A stretch of 32,086 nucleotides of DNA from Micractinium sp. NFX-FRZ (taxonomy: Eukaryota > Chlorophyta > Trebouxiophyceae > Chlorellales > Chlorellaceae): the NCBI GenBank assembly GCA_029339195.1, contig JAPTJF010000593.1, forward strand, positions 1 through 32,086, given 5' to 3'. The notes beneath the pieces are model-generated. The model did no database searches, had not been told where the DNA came from, and saw only the letters and a program-made list of their open reading frames with translations. The position numbers and the translations under genes were made by a program. Below are positions 21,999-32,086 of the stretch, one piece after another (the first letter of the stretch is position 1; each line of letters begins with the position of its first letter).

Positions 21999-22008
21999 GT
22001 CATGTCAT
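21996..22008 (-). promoter_or_regulatory. Triple ATG with overlapping two-codon uORFs at gene D start
   Basis: The pentamer ATGAC occurs three times in a row at the gene D start. ATGs lie at 22006-22008, 22001-22003 and 21996-21998. The first two each read Met-Thr-stop, with the TGA overlapping the next ATG as ATGA. Only the third opens the long frame. Confidence 0.8.
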
Positions 22009-23363
22009 GTTAGGCAAACGGTTTGAGAAACGCGGACGGCTTGGTGCGGGAGGGGGTGTCAACACCCCCCAGTCCCGCCGCCCAAGCGGCGCTGGCACCC
22101 GCAGATGAGCGGGTGTGGTTGTAGGGTGTACTGGCGGCAGCTCCAGCCTGAAGCGACACCCCACCCCAACCCCCGTCAGCTTAGCTGCAGAAGCCGCTGG
22201 TGATGCTGTTGACATCATAACGCCTGCTACTGGCCAACTCTCCTGCTGCCCCTGGTCCGGCTCGATGCTGGCGTGGGGATGTTAAGGGTGCGTGTACACC
22301 CAGCGGTGCAGCCAGCGGGGCACTTGCTGTACACTGCCCCTCTACGTCCTCGCTGTGCACTGCGCCTCCACTATGCTTGGTGTGCACTCTGCCACCAGCT
22401 GCCCTCCGGGCAATGACTCAAGCGAGGAGCATCGAAACGTTGCGTGCTTCCTCAACGCTGGTTGATGCTGCCGGCGCGCCCTCCTGCCCCTCGTCCAATG
22501 CAGCACAAGTGTAAATCACCCCTGCTGGGCCCGGCTCCCAGTCAACGCGTCCTCTGCCTTCTCTGACGTCCAAGGGTGCGGTTGACAGGGGAAGTTGAGA
22601 TGGGGACACCGCGCAATCCCAAGGCTGGGCGGCTAAAGGGCTGGGCGCACAGGGGCGGGCAAATGCACAGGCACATGGGGCAAACCTGCTTTGCCCACGA
22701 ACATTGCCTCTCATGTTGTCACTGCTGCCACCGCGCTCGCAACACTGGCTCTCAGCCCTGCATGTGCGTCACTGCCATGCATCGAGCGCTGCCCAGTAGC
22801 TCGTACTGTCAGTAACCCTGACCAGGCACCGACGGCCCAGGTCTGACAGAGTTGCTGTCCCCGGACTATGTGCCCTGGCTGTGCAACTCTGTACACGGTC
22901 TGCACAGCAGCCCTGCATACTCACAATTACAGTGTCAGGTCATCCCTGCACACAAACGACCACTATGTTTGTCTGTGCAACAAGCATGCCCCTGTTGGGT
23001 GGTGGGCAGCCGCGCTCCCGGTACAGTCCGGCACGCCAGCGAGCCAGCTACTGCTGCAGGTACCAGCACTCACAATTCCAATCAACTGAAAGTGCGCCTG
23101 CGTTACGTAGCAGGACATTCGACGTTTAATGTCATCACCTTGTGCCGGCTGCCGGGCTGGCTGCCGGGTGCGGCGCAGCGCGGGCGTGGCCTGGCCTGGC
23201 CATCGCTGCCAGTCTTCATTGCCAAGCACTGCCACAACATGTCCATGGTCAGCGCCCGGCCAAACCCTGGAGCAACATCTCCAGGTGAATGGAGGGGCAC
23301 CATCCTGCAGAAAGTGCCCCTGCCAGGTGGCGGGGCCGACGGTCCTGGTACTTTGCTGACAGG
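21999..23363. promoter_or_regulatory. Divergent intergenic region between genes D and E
   Basis: Gene D is transcribed leftwards from 21998 and gene E rightwards from about 23364, so both promoters should lie in these 1.4 kb. No TATA box was recognised. A GT donor-like site at 23285 and a CAG acceptor just before the gene E start (23360-23362) could delimit a short 5' UTR intron. No other exon was supported. Confidence 0.4.
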
Positions 23364-25367
23364 ATGATCACGCCAGTCACACAGATCTGCACAGTGTGTT
23401 ACCAACTCATGAGTGGCACTCTGCGGCCTGCGTTGGGCCTGGACCTTTGCTTTGCGGGCGACGATGCCGAGCTCGCGTTCCGCCAGCGGCGTGCCAGGCT
23501 GATGCAGCCCTATGAGACGGGCATCCAGTGGTGCCGGGGGATCAGCTGGGCCATTGTGGCGGCCAAGCTGCTCTCCGACACGTCCGTGGCCCCGGCTGTG
23601 GCCACCGGCTGCCTTAGCAGCCTGCTCTTCATCGCCATGCCGGCCCACCTGCCGCTCAGGTGCGCCCCCCGAGGCGCCCGCGGCGAGCTGAGCTGAGCTG
23701 AGCGGCGGGGGCAACTTACCTCCCCACCGCCCAAGTGCGGCGCCGGTATCCCACCCCGCCTCTTTCCGCCTTGCACGCAGGCTGCGCTACCTGGCCATGG
23801 CAGCCATCAACCTGCTGCAGTGCTACGTGGGGCTGGCCTGCCATGCGTTCATGTACACAGAGCCTCCGGCTGTTGGAGGGGCTGTGGCGGCAGCGCAAGC
23901 TCTGGCCCTCACCGGTGAGAGAGCCTGTGCACGTGGCACGGGTGCGAGTGCGCATTGCCCAGCTGCCACCGCCCGGACCCCTGGCATCTTGGCATCCCTT
24001 GCAGCCCCTTGTCTTGGTCCAACCCTTGTCTCGTGCTGTTGTGCAGGCATTGGGAACGGCGCCTGCTGGCTCGCTGTGCATACCTGCTTCTCGCCTCTTC
24101 CCTTCAGGTGGGCGGGCGCATGAGGGGCGGGTGTACCGTAGCAATTGTTGTCGTGTGTAGAGCACGCGCTGGCAGCAGCTGCCTGCTCAGGGGGCTGCCC
24201 CGGTAGGCTACCAGCGCGCCACAAGTGTGCAGCAGGTGACAGCTGGGTGCTCCCCGCCGCGGCCAGCGCTATGCAGGCACGCGGCAGTCCCCCCGCGACA
24301 CGCCCGCCCCCTACCGCCTGCCCGCTTCCCTTTCTCACCGCTTGTCTGCTGCCCCGCCGTCCCGCCCCGCTGCCCAGGTGGCTGTTCCCCCAGCTGTCGG
24401 CCATAACGGTAGTGCTGCTCACCCAGACGGAGGCGACATGCAGCAACGCAAACGTGCAGCAGGTGGGCGGGCGGGCGGCCGAGCGGCGGCGGCAACGCTA
24501 GCGTACTCGCATGTTACGTCCGTCCATGGTGGAAACTGCCGAGCCGAAACTGACATTGGCCATGAGAGGGGGTCAAGCATGTCCGGTGGTGCAGGGTCAG
24601 ATGCTGCTGTGGGGGCTTAACTGGCTGGGCAGGGGAGGGGGTGCTGCTATTGCGAGGGTGCGCTGCCGCTGAGCTGGCTCAGCAGGGCTGCTTGTGGGTA
24701 TTCGCCGCCACCGCTGCCCCGTGCCACCGGCGCTGTCGCTCGCATCAAACGGCGCCGCCCCCTTATGTTGCACCCTGTCTCTGTGCAGGGCTTCGCCTTC
24801 CTCAGCAGCCTCGCCCTCCACCTGCCCGCCTCACTGGCCCGGTCATCACCCGAAGGGCCGGCATCCGTTGCCAGCACCGCCGCCGGCACCGCCGCCGCGC
24901 ATGCCAGCGCGTGCGCCTCCCTGCAGCCGGCTGTCGTCCTGCTGGCGTTTGCCGTCGTCGGGGCGTATGTGTACTCTGCAGAACTGGCGCAGCGCCGCAC
25001 CTTTCTGCTTGACGAGCAGCGCTCGTCCCGCACGGCGCCGGCGGGGCGCCCCTGCCTCGCCGCCGCCGGCGCCGCTGCCGCCGCCGGCTCCCCAGCAACC
25101 ACTGAGCCCTCCAGCAGTGCACCCGGCGATGGCTGCACTCCAACCCACGCCCTGCCGAAAAAGGGACTTGCAGCCGCCTCACTCTCATCTTTTGCAAGCG
25201 GCGCCCCCGCCTCCTCTGCCGCCCCTGCTGCGGCCGCGCTCAGCCCCGCCACGCTGCAGCACCTGCTGCGCTGCGCGCACGCGGCGTCGCCCCATGACTG
25301 CTGGCCCACCTTTGTGCTGCCAGCCCTCTGCTGCATGTACTCGTATGTGGTGGTGGGGTGGCGCTGA
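23364..25367 (+). CDS. Polytopic membrane protein of unknown function (gene E)
   Basis: Five exons: 23364..23659, 23781..23914, 24047..24107, 24378..24462, 24789..25367. They join in phase to 384 aa. Hydrophobic segments lie at about 58-71, 77-95, 102-122, 146-160, 165-180, 193-208, 235-255 and 366-382, giving six to eight membrane spans. The N-terminal part (FAGDDAELAFRQRRARLMQP) is charged and precedes the first span. After YVYSAELAQRRTFLLDEQR (252-270) there is an Ala/Ser/Pro-rich loop of about 90 residues and a last hydrophobic segment at the C terminus. Such multi-span modules occur in chlorophyte membrane proteins, sometimes ahead of signalling domains, but none follows here. The start is uncertain: ATG 23409 (MSGTLRP) or a spliced upstream exon are alternatives. 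I do not recognise the family. Confidence 0.72.
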
Positions 25368-26536
25368 GCACCCCCTGCACCCGCCGCCCGCCCCACACGG
25401 TGAGCCCGCACTGCGGGGGGCGAGCCCCAGCCACTGCCCCATCCCACACTTCCAATGGCGGGGGCGCTTGTTGGGGCCGGCCGATGGCTGGTTAGTCCCA
25501 CCTGTCGTAAGCTGCCGTCTGCAACCATGCTCACCCTTTGCAGCATGCTTATGCCCTGCCCCCTGCCCATGCCTACCTACTGACTACCTACCTGATCCCG
25601 CCGCTGCGCCTCTGTGTTAATTCTCCCCATGCAAGCTTGCCCCTGGGCTTGCCTCCTGCCCCTAGCCCATCTGTGCGCCCGTAGGCGACGCTGCGCCCTG
25701 CCCCCTGAATCAATAAGCGATGCTCCATAAAACGGCCTGGCTGCCCACCCGCCCTCTGCACCAATTGGCAAGCTTACACATCGTTTCTTCTCTCTCCTTG
25801 CCCTCTTTCCCCTTTTCATCAAGACTCTGCGGCCCCCCGCACCCCACCCCTCATTCTGCGCACCTCGCGCACCCACGTTTCCCTCCGTTCCATCACCTTG
25901 CCTGCCCCCCGCCTGCCTCCCAGCCCGCTTGGACTCAAGGCTGCCCTTCCGGCCGGACCCTGGCGCCACATGGTGTGCCGCCCCCCCTGAAAGGCACCAA
26001 CTGGGGAGTTAGAACACATCCCGCGGTGCCCGCATGTGGCACCTCCCAAGCACAAGCAGCCCTCCCCTCCCCTGCCTACAATGTGAGCCCACGCGGCTTG
26101 TGTCAGTTTCACGACATCGCTCAGGCTTGCACCATACAGAGTTACTGGAGCCATCAGGTCTTGAACCCTGTGCCCTGCCCGGCCCACATTTGCGTCTGGC
26201 TGGGGTCGCTGGCGAGCCACACTGCGGCCAGGGAGGCCCGACAGTGCAGGGTTGAGCATCAGCGGCGGCGGCGGTCATGCGGCGGTAAAGGTGCGTTGTG
26301 GCCATGCGTTGGTATTGTGGGTGGCCAGCTCCGTGGTGCCAAAAAAGCACCTGCGCGGCTGACCTCAGCCCCAGGCTGACTGCAGGATATGAAGGAATTT
26401 ATTTTTCTAATAGCCCGAGTTCGGCCGCTCCAGCGCCTCACAGCCCCGTCGGGCACAGAATTCCAGCCCAGCATCCGCCGGGGGCCCACTCTGCCAGGGA
26501 GTAGGTGCCCGGGAGTGAGCGCTCCTGGCCGGCGGC
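25368..26536. promoter_or_regulatory. Gene E 3' flank and gene A upstream region
   Basis: Genes E and A are both on the plus strand. The left part should be the E 3' UTR, but no TGTAA motif was seen. The right part should be the gene A promoter. An A/T-rich stretch, TTTATTTTTCTAATAG-like at about 26397-26412, stands about 125 bases before the gene A ATG and is the best TATA-like candidate. No coding exon chain was supported. Confidence 0.4.
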
Positions 26537-29500
26537 ATGGCCTCCTCGGGCAGCTTCGGCCCAGACAGCCTGCTGCAAGGCAACCCACGCTACAAGAGGG
26601 TGAGCCATCTCGCACTTGTGGCGTACCCCGTGCGAAAGCTGTTCAGCCTGCACCCAGTCCGTCGCTGCCCTCCTACACAGCCACACACACGCCGTTTGCG
26701 CGCTTCGGCACCTCTTGCAAGCGAGGTCTTGCTTCCGCCGGTGCCCAGCCAGGGCGGTGCCGCCACCGCCCTCCTTCCTGCGAAGCCCTAGCACGACTCC
26801 CGCGGCTTGGGGGCACTCCCAGTGACTAGCTGCACTTGTTGTGCCCGGTATGGTCGGCCACACATGTCGCAAGGCACCCCCGTGCCTTGGCCTATGTGTC
26901 CTTGCTGATGCAGTTCCCTGCCCCTCCCCCGCCCTGGCAGGTACGGGACATCAACCGCGGCGCCTTTGGCTTCGTGGTGCTGGTGGAGGACACACAAACG
27001 GGGGAGCAGGTGGCACTCAAGTTCATAGAGCGCGGGCCCGAGGTTGGTGCTGTTGTGGAGCTTGCATGCATGCGCCTGCAGCCCCTCCTGGTGGCGCTGC
27101 CCACCTCGCAATGCCCGCCGGCCGGCCTCACAGTGCCCGCCGGCCCGCCTCACAGCGCCCCCCACCCCGCCTCCCACACACCTGCCCCGTGCCTGCTGCA
27201 GTTTGTCAACAAGTATGTGGAGCGGGAGGCAAGTGGGGATGGGCACGGGCTGGGTGCGGGCTGGCTCCACCACGCGTTTGCGGCCTGTAGTAGGGGCCTT
27301 GTGCGGGTGGCCGTGGCCAGATCCCTGTGCCTGCCTGAATGTCCCGCCTTACGTTACCGCCAGCCTTCCATTGCTCGTTACTCCCCACCCCGCCCGCCAC
27401 CCCACACAGCGCAGGTCATCAACCACATGAAGCTGCGGCACCCGCACATCATAGCGCTGCGGGAGGTGTGTGTGTGTGTGGGTGTGCGGGAGCAAAGGGA
27501 GCGAGGAGCAGCAACTCGGCTTGTTTGCAGGCCAGCCAGGCAGCACGCAGGGCCAGCAGGCAGCCGTCCAGCCGTTTGCAAGCAAGCCTGCCGTGCTGGG
27601 TGAGCCGCACGCTCTGTATGCTGCATGCCGCAAGCCCGCCCCGCTACGCCCCACCCTCTCTCGTGCCCTCTTCCCTGGCAACGTGCACCCCCGCAGGTGT
27701 TCCTCACCCCCACCCACCTGGTGCTGGCCATGGAGTTTGCCCCCGGGGGCGACCTGCACTCGTACATTGCGGCGCAAGGGGGCGTGCCAGAGGATATGGC
27801 CCGCTGGTTCTTCCAGCAGCTCATGGTTGCACTGGACTACTGCCACCGCATGGTGAGGGGGCCACGTGATGCCTGGGATGTGCTCAGTGCTGCTGCTGGT
27901 GCTTCCAGCAGGACGGAGCGGCTGTGCGCTTTTGCCGGCGCATGATGAGGAGCATGGGTGTCCATCACTCACATACCGCAAGTGAATGCCGGCTGTGCGC
28001 GTTGCCTGCTGCACCACATGGTGAAGGGGGAAGGCTAGCGTCACACGCAGGTGGATACACATTCGCCTGCCCCGCTGGCCCTCCCTTTGCACCCGCACTG
28101 CTGGTTGGCCCCTGGCCCGCCAAATAGAGTAGCACGCGCTTGCCTGCTGCAGGGCATGAGCAGCCGGGACATCAAGCTGGAGAACACGCTGCTGGATGGG
28201 AGCCCGCGCCCGCTCATCAAGGTGGGGGCGGGGCTGGGGCAGTCGCTTGTGTTGTTATGTAACATGATTCACAGGGGGTGCAGCGACAGGCGGCTCATCA
28301 AGGTGTGACGCTGCCGAAGGGACGTGCGTGCAGCACTGCGCAGGCTCTGCCTTGCGCTCGCGCCGATGATCAGAGGCTCGCTGCCACTTGCTCCTGCTGC
28401 CAGCCCGGTGCCGCCCATCCCTGTCCCCCTGCCCCCGCCCGCACTTGGCACCCTGCTCACCTGCCTTGCTGCTTTCCCGCCGCAGCTGGCCGACTTTGGG
28501 TTCAGCAAGGACGCCAACGCGCACAGCGCCCCCACCAGCCGCGTGGGCACCCCCGCCTACCTGGCGCCAGAGGTGGTGGGCAACCAGCCGGGGCAGACGT
28601 ACGACGGGCAGGTGGGCGGGCGTGGATCTGTGTCAGACATGGGGCGGGCAGATGTGCCGTGCTGCTTTGCTTTGCGTGGCCGCACCGTGGCAGGGCAGGT
28701 AGCGCTGAGTATCCCATGTTATACGGCAGAAAGCGGACGTCTGGTCCTGCCGCTGTGCCCCACTGTTCCGCCCTGCCCCGCCCTGCCACCGCTCCCCACA
28801 GAAAGCGGACATCTGGTCCTGCGGCGTACTGCTGTACGTCATGGCAACCGATGCCTTCCCCTTTCGGTGGGTGTGGGCCAGCTGCTGCGCCGCAGTGGTG
28901 ACGTATGGTTGTACTGCCGTACCGCTGCATGGGGTGTGCCGCTGCATGGGGTGTGCCGCTGCATGGGGTGTGTCGCTGCAGGTCACTGCCACTGCTGCCT
29001 ACCTCGGTGGGTGCTTTGTGGGCACTGTACAACAGAGGCTCCCTCGCTCTCCACTGCCTACCCTGGCTCGCATTCCGCCATGCCTTACGCCTCGTGCGCC
29101 AGCCCCCGTTTGCCGCCCGCCCCCCGCGCCTGCCTGACACCCGTGCCTCGCTGCCCCTCCCCTCCCCCCACCTCTCCCCTCGTTGTGTAGCCGCCCCGGC
29201 GACGCTTTCCTGAAGCCCAACCAGAAGCTCAACGCCATGCTGCAGCGCATCCTGCGGGCCGACTACTCGTTTGTTGTGGGCAGTCCGATCAGGTGGGTGG
29301 GTGGGTGCCAAAGGAGTCTGCACAGGCCACCCAGGGGCAGGCTTCAACTAGGCCCAGCGCTTGGGCGCCCACACAGCCTCACTGCTGGTGTGCTGTCACA
29401 CTAGCGGCCGCTTTGGCTCGCTGCCTGCTGCGCTGCTCGACTGCCGACCCCGCGGCCTTGACCGCAGGAACAGCCAAAGTGATGGCGGCGGCGGTGGTGG

Positions 29501-30832
29501 GGGAGCTGCGGACACACACACTCGTGCACACCTGGTGCGGGTGCCTCCTCCCCTCCCCTGCCCCTGCAGCCAGGAGCTGCAACACCTCATCGGGCGCATG
29601 CTCACTCTGGACCCCGAGGCCAGGATATCCCTCCAGGCAAGCACGCAAGCAGGCTTTGATCAGCCTGTGGCCTGGGGCGCACTGCTGCTGGTGCAGCAGG
29701 CCGGTCGTCCCTGCACCACTCGCCCCTCTGTGGCGTGCCAGCCCAGCCATCCTTGGGCGTGTGCGCTCGCTGGATGAATGCCGCTCCAGCCACGCACTTG
29801 CCGGCCCTCCCTGCTCCCGCGCTCGTCTTCACCGCTCGCCTGTTTGCTCGGCCCCCCGCCAAGTGTTCACCGCTTGCCTGCCAGCGTGCCCCTTGCAGGA
29901 GATACTGGAGCACCCCTGGTGTGCACGGGGCCTCAACCCTGCCACCGTTGCCTTCAACGATAGCATTGTTGCGGTGCGCCGGCAGCACCTCTATGGCAAG
30001 GGTTGCGCAGGGTGGACACACAGACTGCTGCACGGCGCCTGTCGGTGCAATGCCTGTACTCCTCTCGCTTGCGGCTGCCCAGAAGCTGTATGCTGGACGC
30101 AGCTGTGGGCCGGGCCTCCCTGCCACGTGCCACCCACCTGGCTTGCCGCGCACCCACCAGCCACCCTGCCGCCATGCAGGAAAGCCAGGAGAACCAGCCA
30201 TCTGCTGCGCTGCTGGACGAGGTGGGTGGGTGGGTGGGTGGGCGATTGGCCTTGGCGGCATTGTGCGCACACCATCAGCTGCAGCCTGCCGCAGTCCTGT
30301 GCACATCCTGCTCCCTCCCATCTTCGACTTGCTGCCCCAACACGGCAGGCTCGCCCCTCCCCCGCTTGCAGGTGCGGGCCATTGTGCTCCAAGCCGGCAG
30401 GGAGGAGCATGCCGGGGCAGCGCAGCAGGGTGGCCGTTCCGGTGGGTGGGTGCAACCAGGGCGCTGGGGGAGACCGGGACGTCAGCCAGGCTGGTTCAAG
30501 GGCGGGGGGCCTGAAAGGAGGCGGGGGAGGGAGCATGTGCCTGCTGCGCCCTTGGCACGGCAAGCGCATCTCACCTCAATCTCTCACTTGGCCTGCCCAC
30601 CCGCTTGCATGCCTCCCACCCACCCATCCTCATTCCCTTGCCTTGCCTTCCCCTCTCCCGCCTGCTCTCTCGACCTGCCCGCCCGCCTGCCTTCCTCTGA
30701 CCCTCCGTGCCTGCCTGCCTGCCTGCTGTAGGTGCCGGCCTCGTGGGCAGCGCCAGCGTGGGCGCCTCCTTGGATGAGCTGGTGTGCAGGGCAGAGGATG
30801 CCATGGGAGACTCCTGGGATTGGTCCAAGTGA
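26537..30832 (+). CDS. SnRK2-type Ser/Thr protein kinase (gene A)
   Basis: Fourteen exons: 26537..26599, 26941..27042, 27202..27228, 27415..27465, 27697..27852, 28153..28221, 28486..28611, 28802..28866, 29191..29292, 29570..29636, 29899..29973, 30180..30221, 30372..30441, 30732..30832. They join in phase to 371 aa ending in WSK-stop. Every exon has a counterpart in gene B with the same phase, and ten internal exons have equal length or differ by at most one codon. Motifs: Gly loop NRGAFGFV (26-33), Lys48 in VALKF, helix-C Glu64, SRDIKLEN (137-144), DFG (159-161), GTPAYLAPE (177-185), KLENTLLDG and DIWSCGVLLY, then the SnRK2-box-like VRAIVLQA. The His of HRD is Ser, as in B. Introns 3 and 10 begin with GC (GCAAGT at 27229, GCAAGC at 29637), while the matching introns of B begin with GT. 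The likely role is cytosolic/nuclear stress or nutrient signalling kinase. Confidence 0.93.
28222..28302 (+). other. Conserved intron-6 block and exon-6 echo, gene A
   Basis: The first 70 bases of intron 6 match intron 6 of gene B. A CAG acceptor at 28272-28274 precedes a possible 28-base mini-exon (28275..28302) ending in CTCATCAAG before GTGTGA, an echo of the real exon-6 end CTCATCAAG at 28213-28221. Inclusion would shift the frame. See findings. Confidence 0.6.
28730..28758 (+). repeat. Copy of exon 8 start inside intron 7, gene A
   Basis: The stretch GCAGAAAGCGGACGTCTGGT and what follows repeats the acceptor and first codons of exon 8 (28799-28825, encoding KADIWSC) with two or three changes. 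It sits about 70 bases upstream of the real acceptor and retains an AG, so it is a potential decoy 3' splice site. Confidence 0.75.
28922..28979. repeat. Three-copy 17-base tandem repeat in intron 8, gene A
   Basis: The unit GCCGCTGCATGGGGTGT recurs three times with few changes right after the gene A exon 8 donor region. Confidence 0.85.
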
Positions 30833-31049
30833 GCCCCGCCGGCGCCCACTCCGCCCTCAAGCTTTTGGCGTGCACCGGTAGGGTCGCATGCAGTCGAGGT
30901 TCAAGTGCCACTCAGTGAGCTCGTTTTCAGAAACCCCGCCTTGGACGCCTCGCCTCGCCACGCCTGCCTGCAACACCATTCCTTCCGTAACTGCCCTTTT
31001 CTTTGATCTTCCAGCTTTCCTTTGCATTGTACGGTACAGGTAGGCGTTT

Positions 31050-31275
31050 CACCACACTCTCTCTCCACTCCCCAGCCTCTTGGTACCTATGTCTCTCCAC
31101 TCCCCATGCCTCTCGAATCCCCAAGTCCCTCTACTCCCCATGTCTCTCTGCTCCCCATGCCTCTCTACTCCTCTTGCCTTTCCACTGCCCATGTCTCTCC
31201 ACGCCCCTCGTCTATCTACTCCCCTTGCCTTTCCACTCCCCATGCCTCTCCACTTCGTCTCTCCACTCGCCTGTC
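31050..31275. repeat. Pyrimidine-rich minisatellite in the gene A 3' flank
   Basis: About fourteen degenerate copies of a unit of roughly 15-16 bases, CTCTCCACTCCCCATG-like. Variants carry ACTCCTCTTGCC or ACGCCCCTCGTC. The strong strand asymmetry (C/T on the plus strand) continues through the array. Confidence 0.85.
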
Positions 31276-31516
31276 AGCACGCAGGCAAGCGTATGTATTG
31301 GACACCCAAATGTACTCAAATGAGAACACTTGCACACAACCGCCGGCCACGCCAACACTCACCCATTCACCTCACATCCGCCACTTTCATCAGACCCCTG
31401 TCCCACCTGAAAATGCAAACCGATAAGATTTGCCTTGTTGCCCAGCTTTTTGCCTGCAACGCGTGTCCCTCGTGTGTTATCGCCCACAGGCTTCCTTTGT
31501 GACCCTCTTTCACTTG

Positions 31517-31521
31517 TGTAA
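31517..31521 (+). terminator. TGTAA polyadenylation motif, gene A candidate
   Basis: This is the first TGTAA seen downstream of the gene A stop, about 685 bases away. The 3' UTR would then include the pyrimidine minisatellite. Confidence 0.35.
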
Positions 31522-31972
31522 AAACCAAGGGGAGCTGTCACAGCACGCTTGGGCACATGGTGCTGTTTCATCCACGCCGGTGCCGCTTGATTCCTGGCAC
31601 TCAGCGGTATGCTGTGCCTGTGCATGCATGGACATCCCCCGCCCCTCTCCAAAGGGACGAGGGGGCCGCGGTGCGGAGGTGCCTGGTTCTGTTTGACAGT
31701 TGGGGGAAACGAGATCATGTGGGCAGAGCACAAACCATGAGTGGCACTTGTGAAGGATGTTGAGGAGTGGTGAAGAGGCGGAACAACTGCAGGCGGTGGT
31801 CTGGGAGGGAGAGCATGGAGGGCGCTGGCGGGGGACAGGGGCAAGGCGCTGGCTGTAGTGTGCTTGGGGGTGCTAAGAGGCAGCAAGTGGGGCCACTGCC
31901 ATACTGTGCTGCCGGGGAGCGCCAAGAGGCAGCAATGGGTGTGTAGCACTATGGGATCTGCCCTGCCCTGAC

Positions 31973-32086
31973 TCAAAGGTCAGGTGTTAAGGGAGGCAGG
32001 TCCCGGCGTGAGAGTGAGAGTGAGACGCGGCCCTCCTGCCACAGCTCAAACAGGCGGTGCAGGTCGGTGCTCAGCGTGGGCATCAC
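31973..32086 (-). CDS. 3' end of a gene running off the right edge (gene G)
   Basis: An open minus-strand frame of 37 codons enters from the window edge and stops at TGA 31973-31975. It contains TLSTDLHRLFELWQEGR, an amphipathic, coding-like stretch, followed by a Ser/Leu-rich tail. The family is not recognised. The frame might include untranslated intron, because only one exon is visible. Confidence 0.4.
   Translation of the reverse strand: MMPTLSTDLHRLFELWQEGRVSLSLSRRDLPPLTPDL

Larger units (their letters stand above)
30833..31972. other. Gene A 3' flank and convergent intergenic region
   Basis: Gene A ends at 30832 and the partial minus-strand gene ends at 31973, so both 3' UTRs converge here. 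A pyrimidine-rich minisatellite fills 31050-31275. No coding exon chain was supported on either strand. Confidence 0.45.

Noticed and set aside
23129..23283. An upstream ATG exon for gene E at 23129
   Set aside because: The frame that would join in phase to the exon at 23363 has no ATG there, and the ATG frame at 23129 is out of phase. The start is left at 23364 with stated uncertainty.
26795..27273. Antisense gene opposite exon 2 of gene A
   Set aside because: The frame mirrors the SnRK2 exon, and the same mirror frame appears opposite gene B, so it is a coding shadow.

Overview
The window reads as nuclear DNA of a GC-rich green alga, most likely a trebouxiophyte of the Chlorella clade. That is an inference. 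It rests on very high GC, genes cut into many short exons by GC-rich GT-AG introns, plant-type SnRK2 kinases, chlorophyte-style receptor-like TKL kinases, and TGTAA polyadenylation motifs behind several genes. Gene models were built by hand from splice-site phase and protein motifs; no transcript evidence was available.

Layout from left to right: (F) a minus-strand MYND-like zinc-finger gene at 220-1968, 5' end unresolved; (B) a complete 14-exon minus-strand SnRK2-type Ser/Thr kinase at 3143-9307 (379 aa); (C) a 13-exon minus-strand receptor-like TKL kinase at 10519-16473 (748 aa); (D) a 9-exon minus-strand receptor-like TKL kinase at 18018-21998 (582 aa) whose kinase domain lacks a recognisable nucleotide-binding N-lobe; (E) a plus-strand polytopic membrane protein at 23364-25367 (384 aa); (A) a second 14-exon SnRK2 on the plus strand at 26537-30832 (371 aa); (G) the 3' end of a minus-strand gene running off the right edge from 31973.

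A and B are paralogs in inverted orientation. All 14 exons correspond, with identical intron phases, and they flank two receptor-like kinases and a membrane protein. Four kinases therefore lie within about 27 kb. In algae and plants SnRK2s act in nutrient (notably sulfur) and stress signalling, and receptor-like kinases sense signals at the plasma membrane. Nothing in the sequence proves that these four act in one pathway.

The least ordinary signals are: (1) a roughly 70-bp block at the start of intron 6, conserved between A and B, leading into a partial copy of the preceding exon end bounded by an AG acceptor, which would be a frame-breaking mini-exon if spliced in; (2) repeated copies of exon edges inside introns of several genes; (3) the missing N-lobe of kinase D; and (4) three staggered ATGs at the start of D, where two two-codon uORFs end in a TGA that overlaps the next ATG. 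No tRNA, rRNA, CRISPR array or intact mobile element was recognised.
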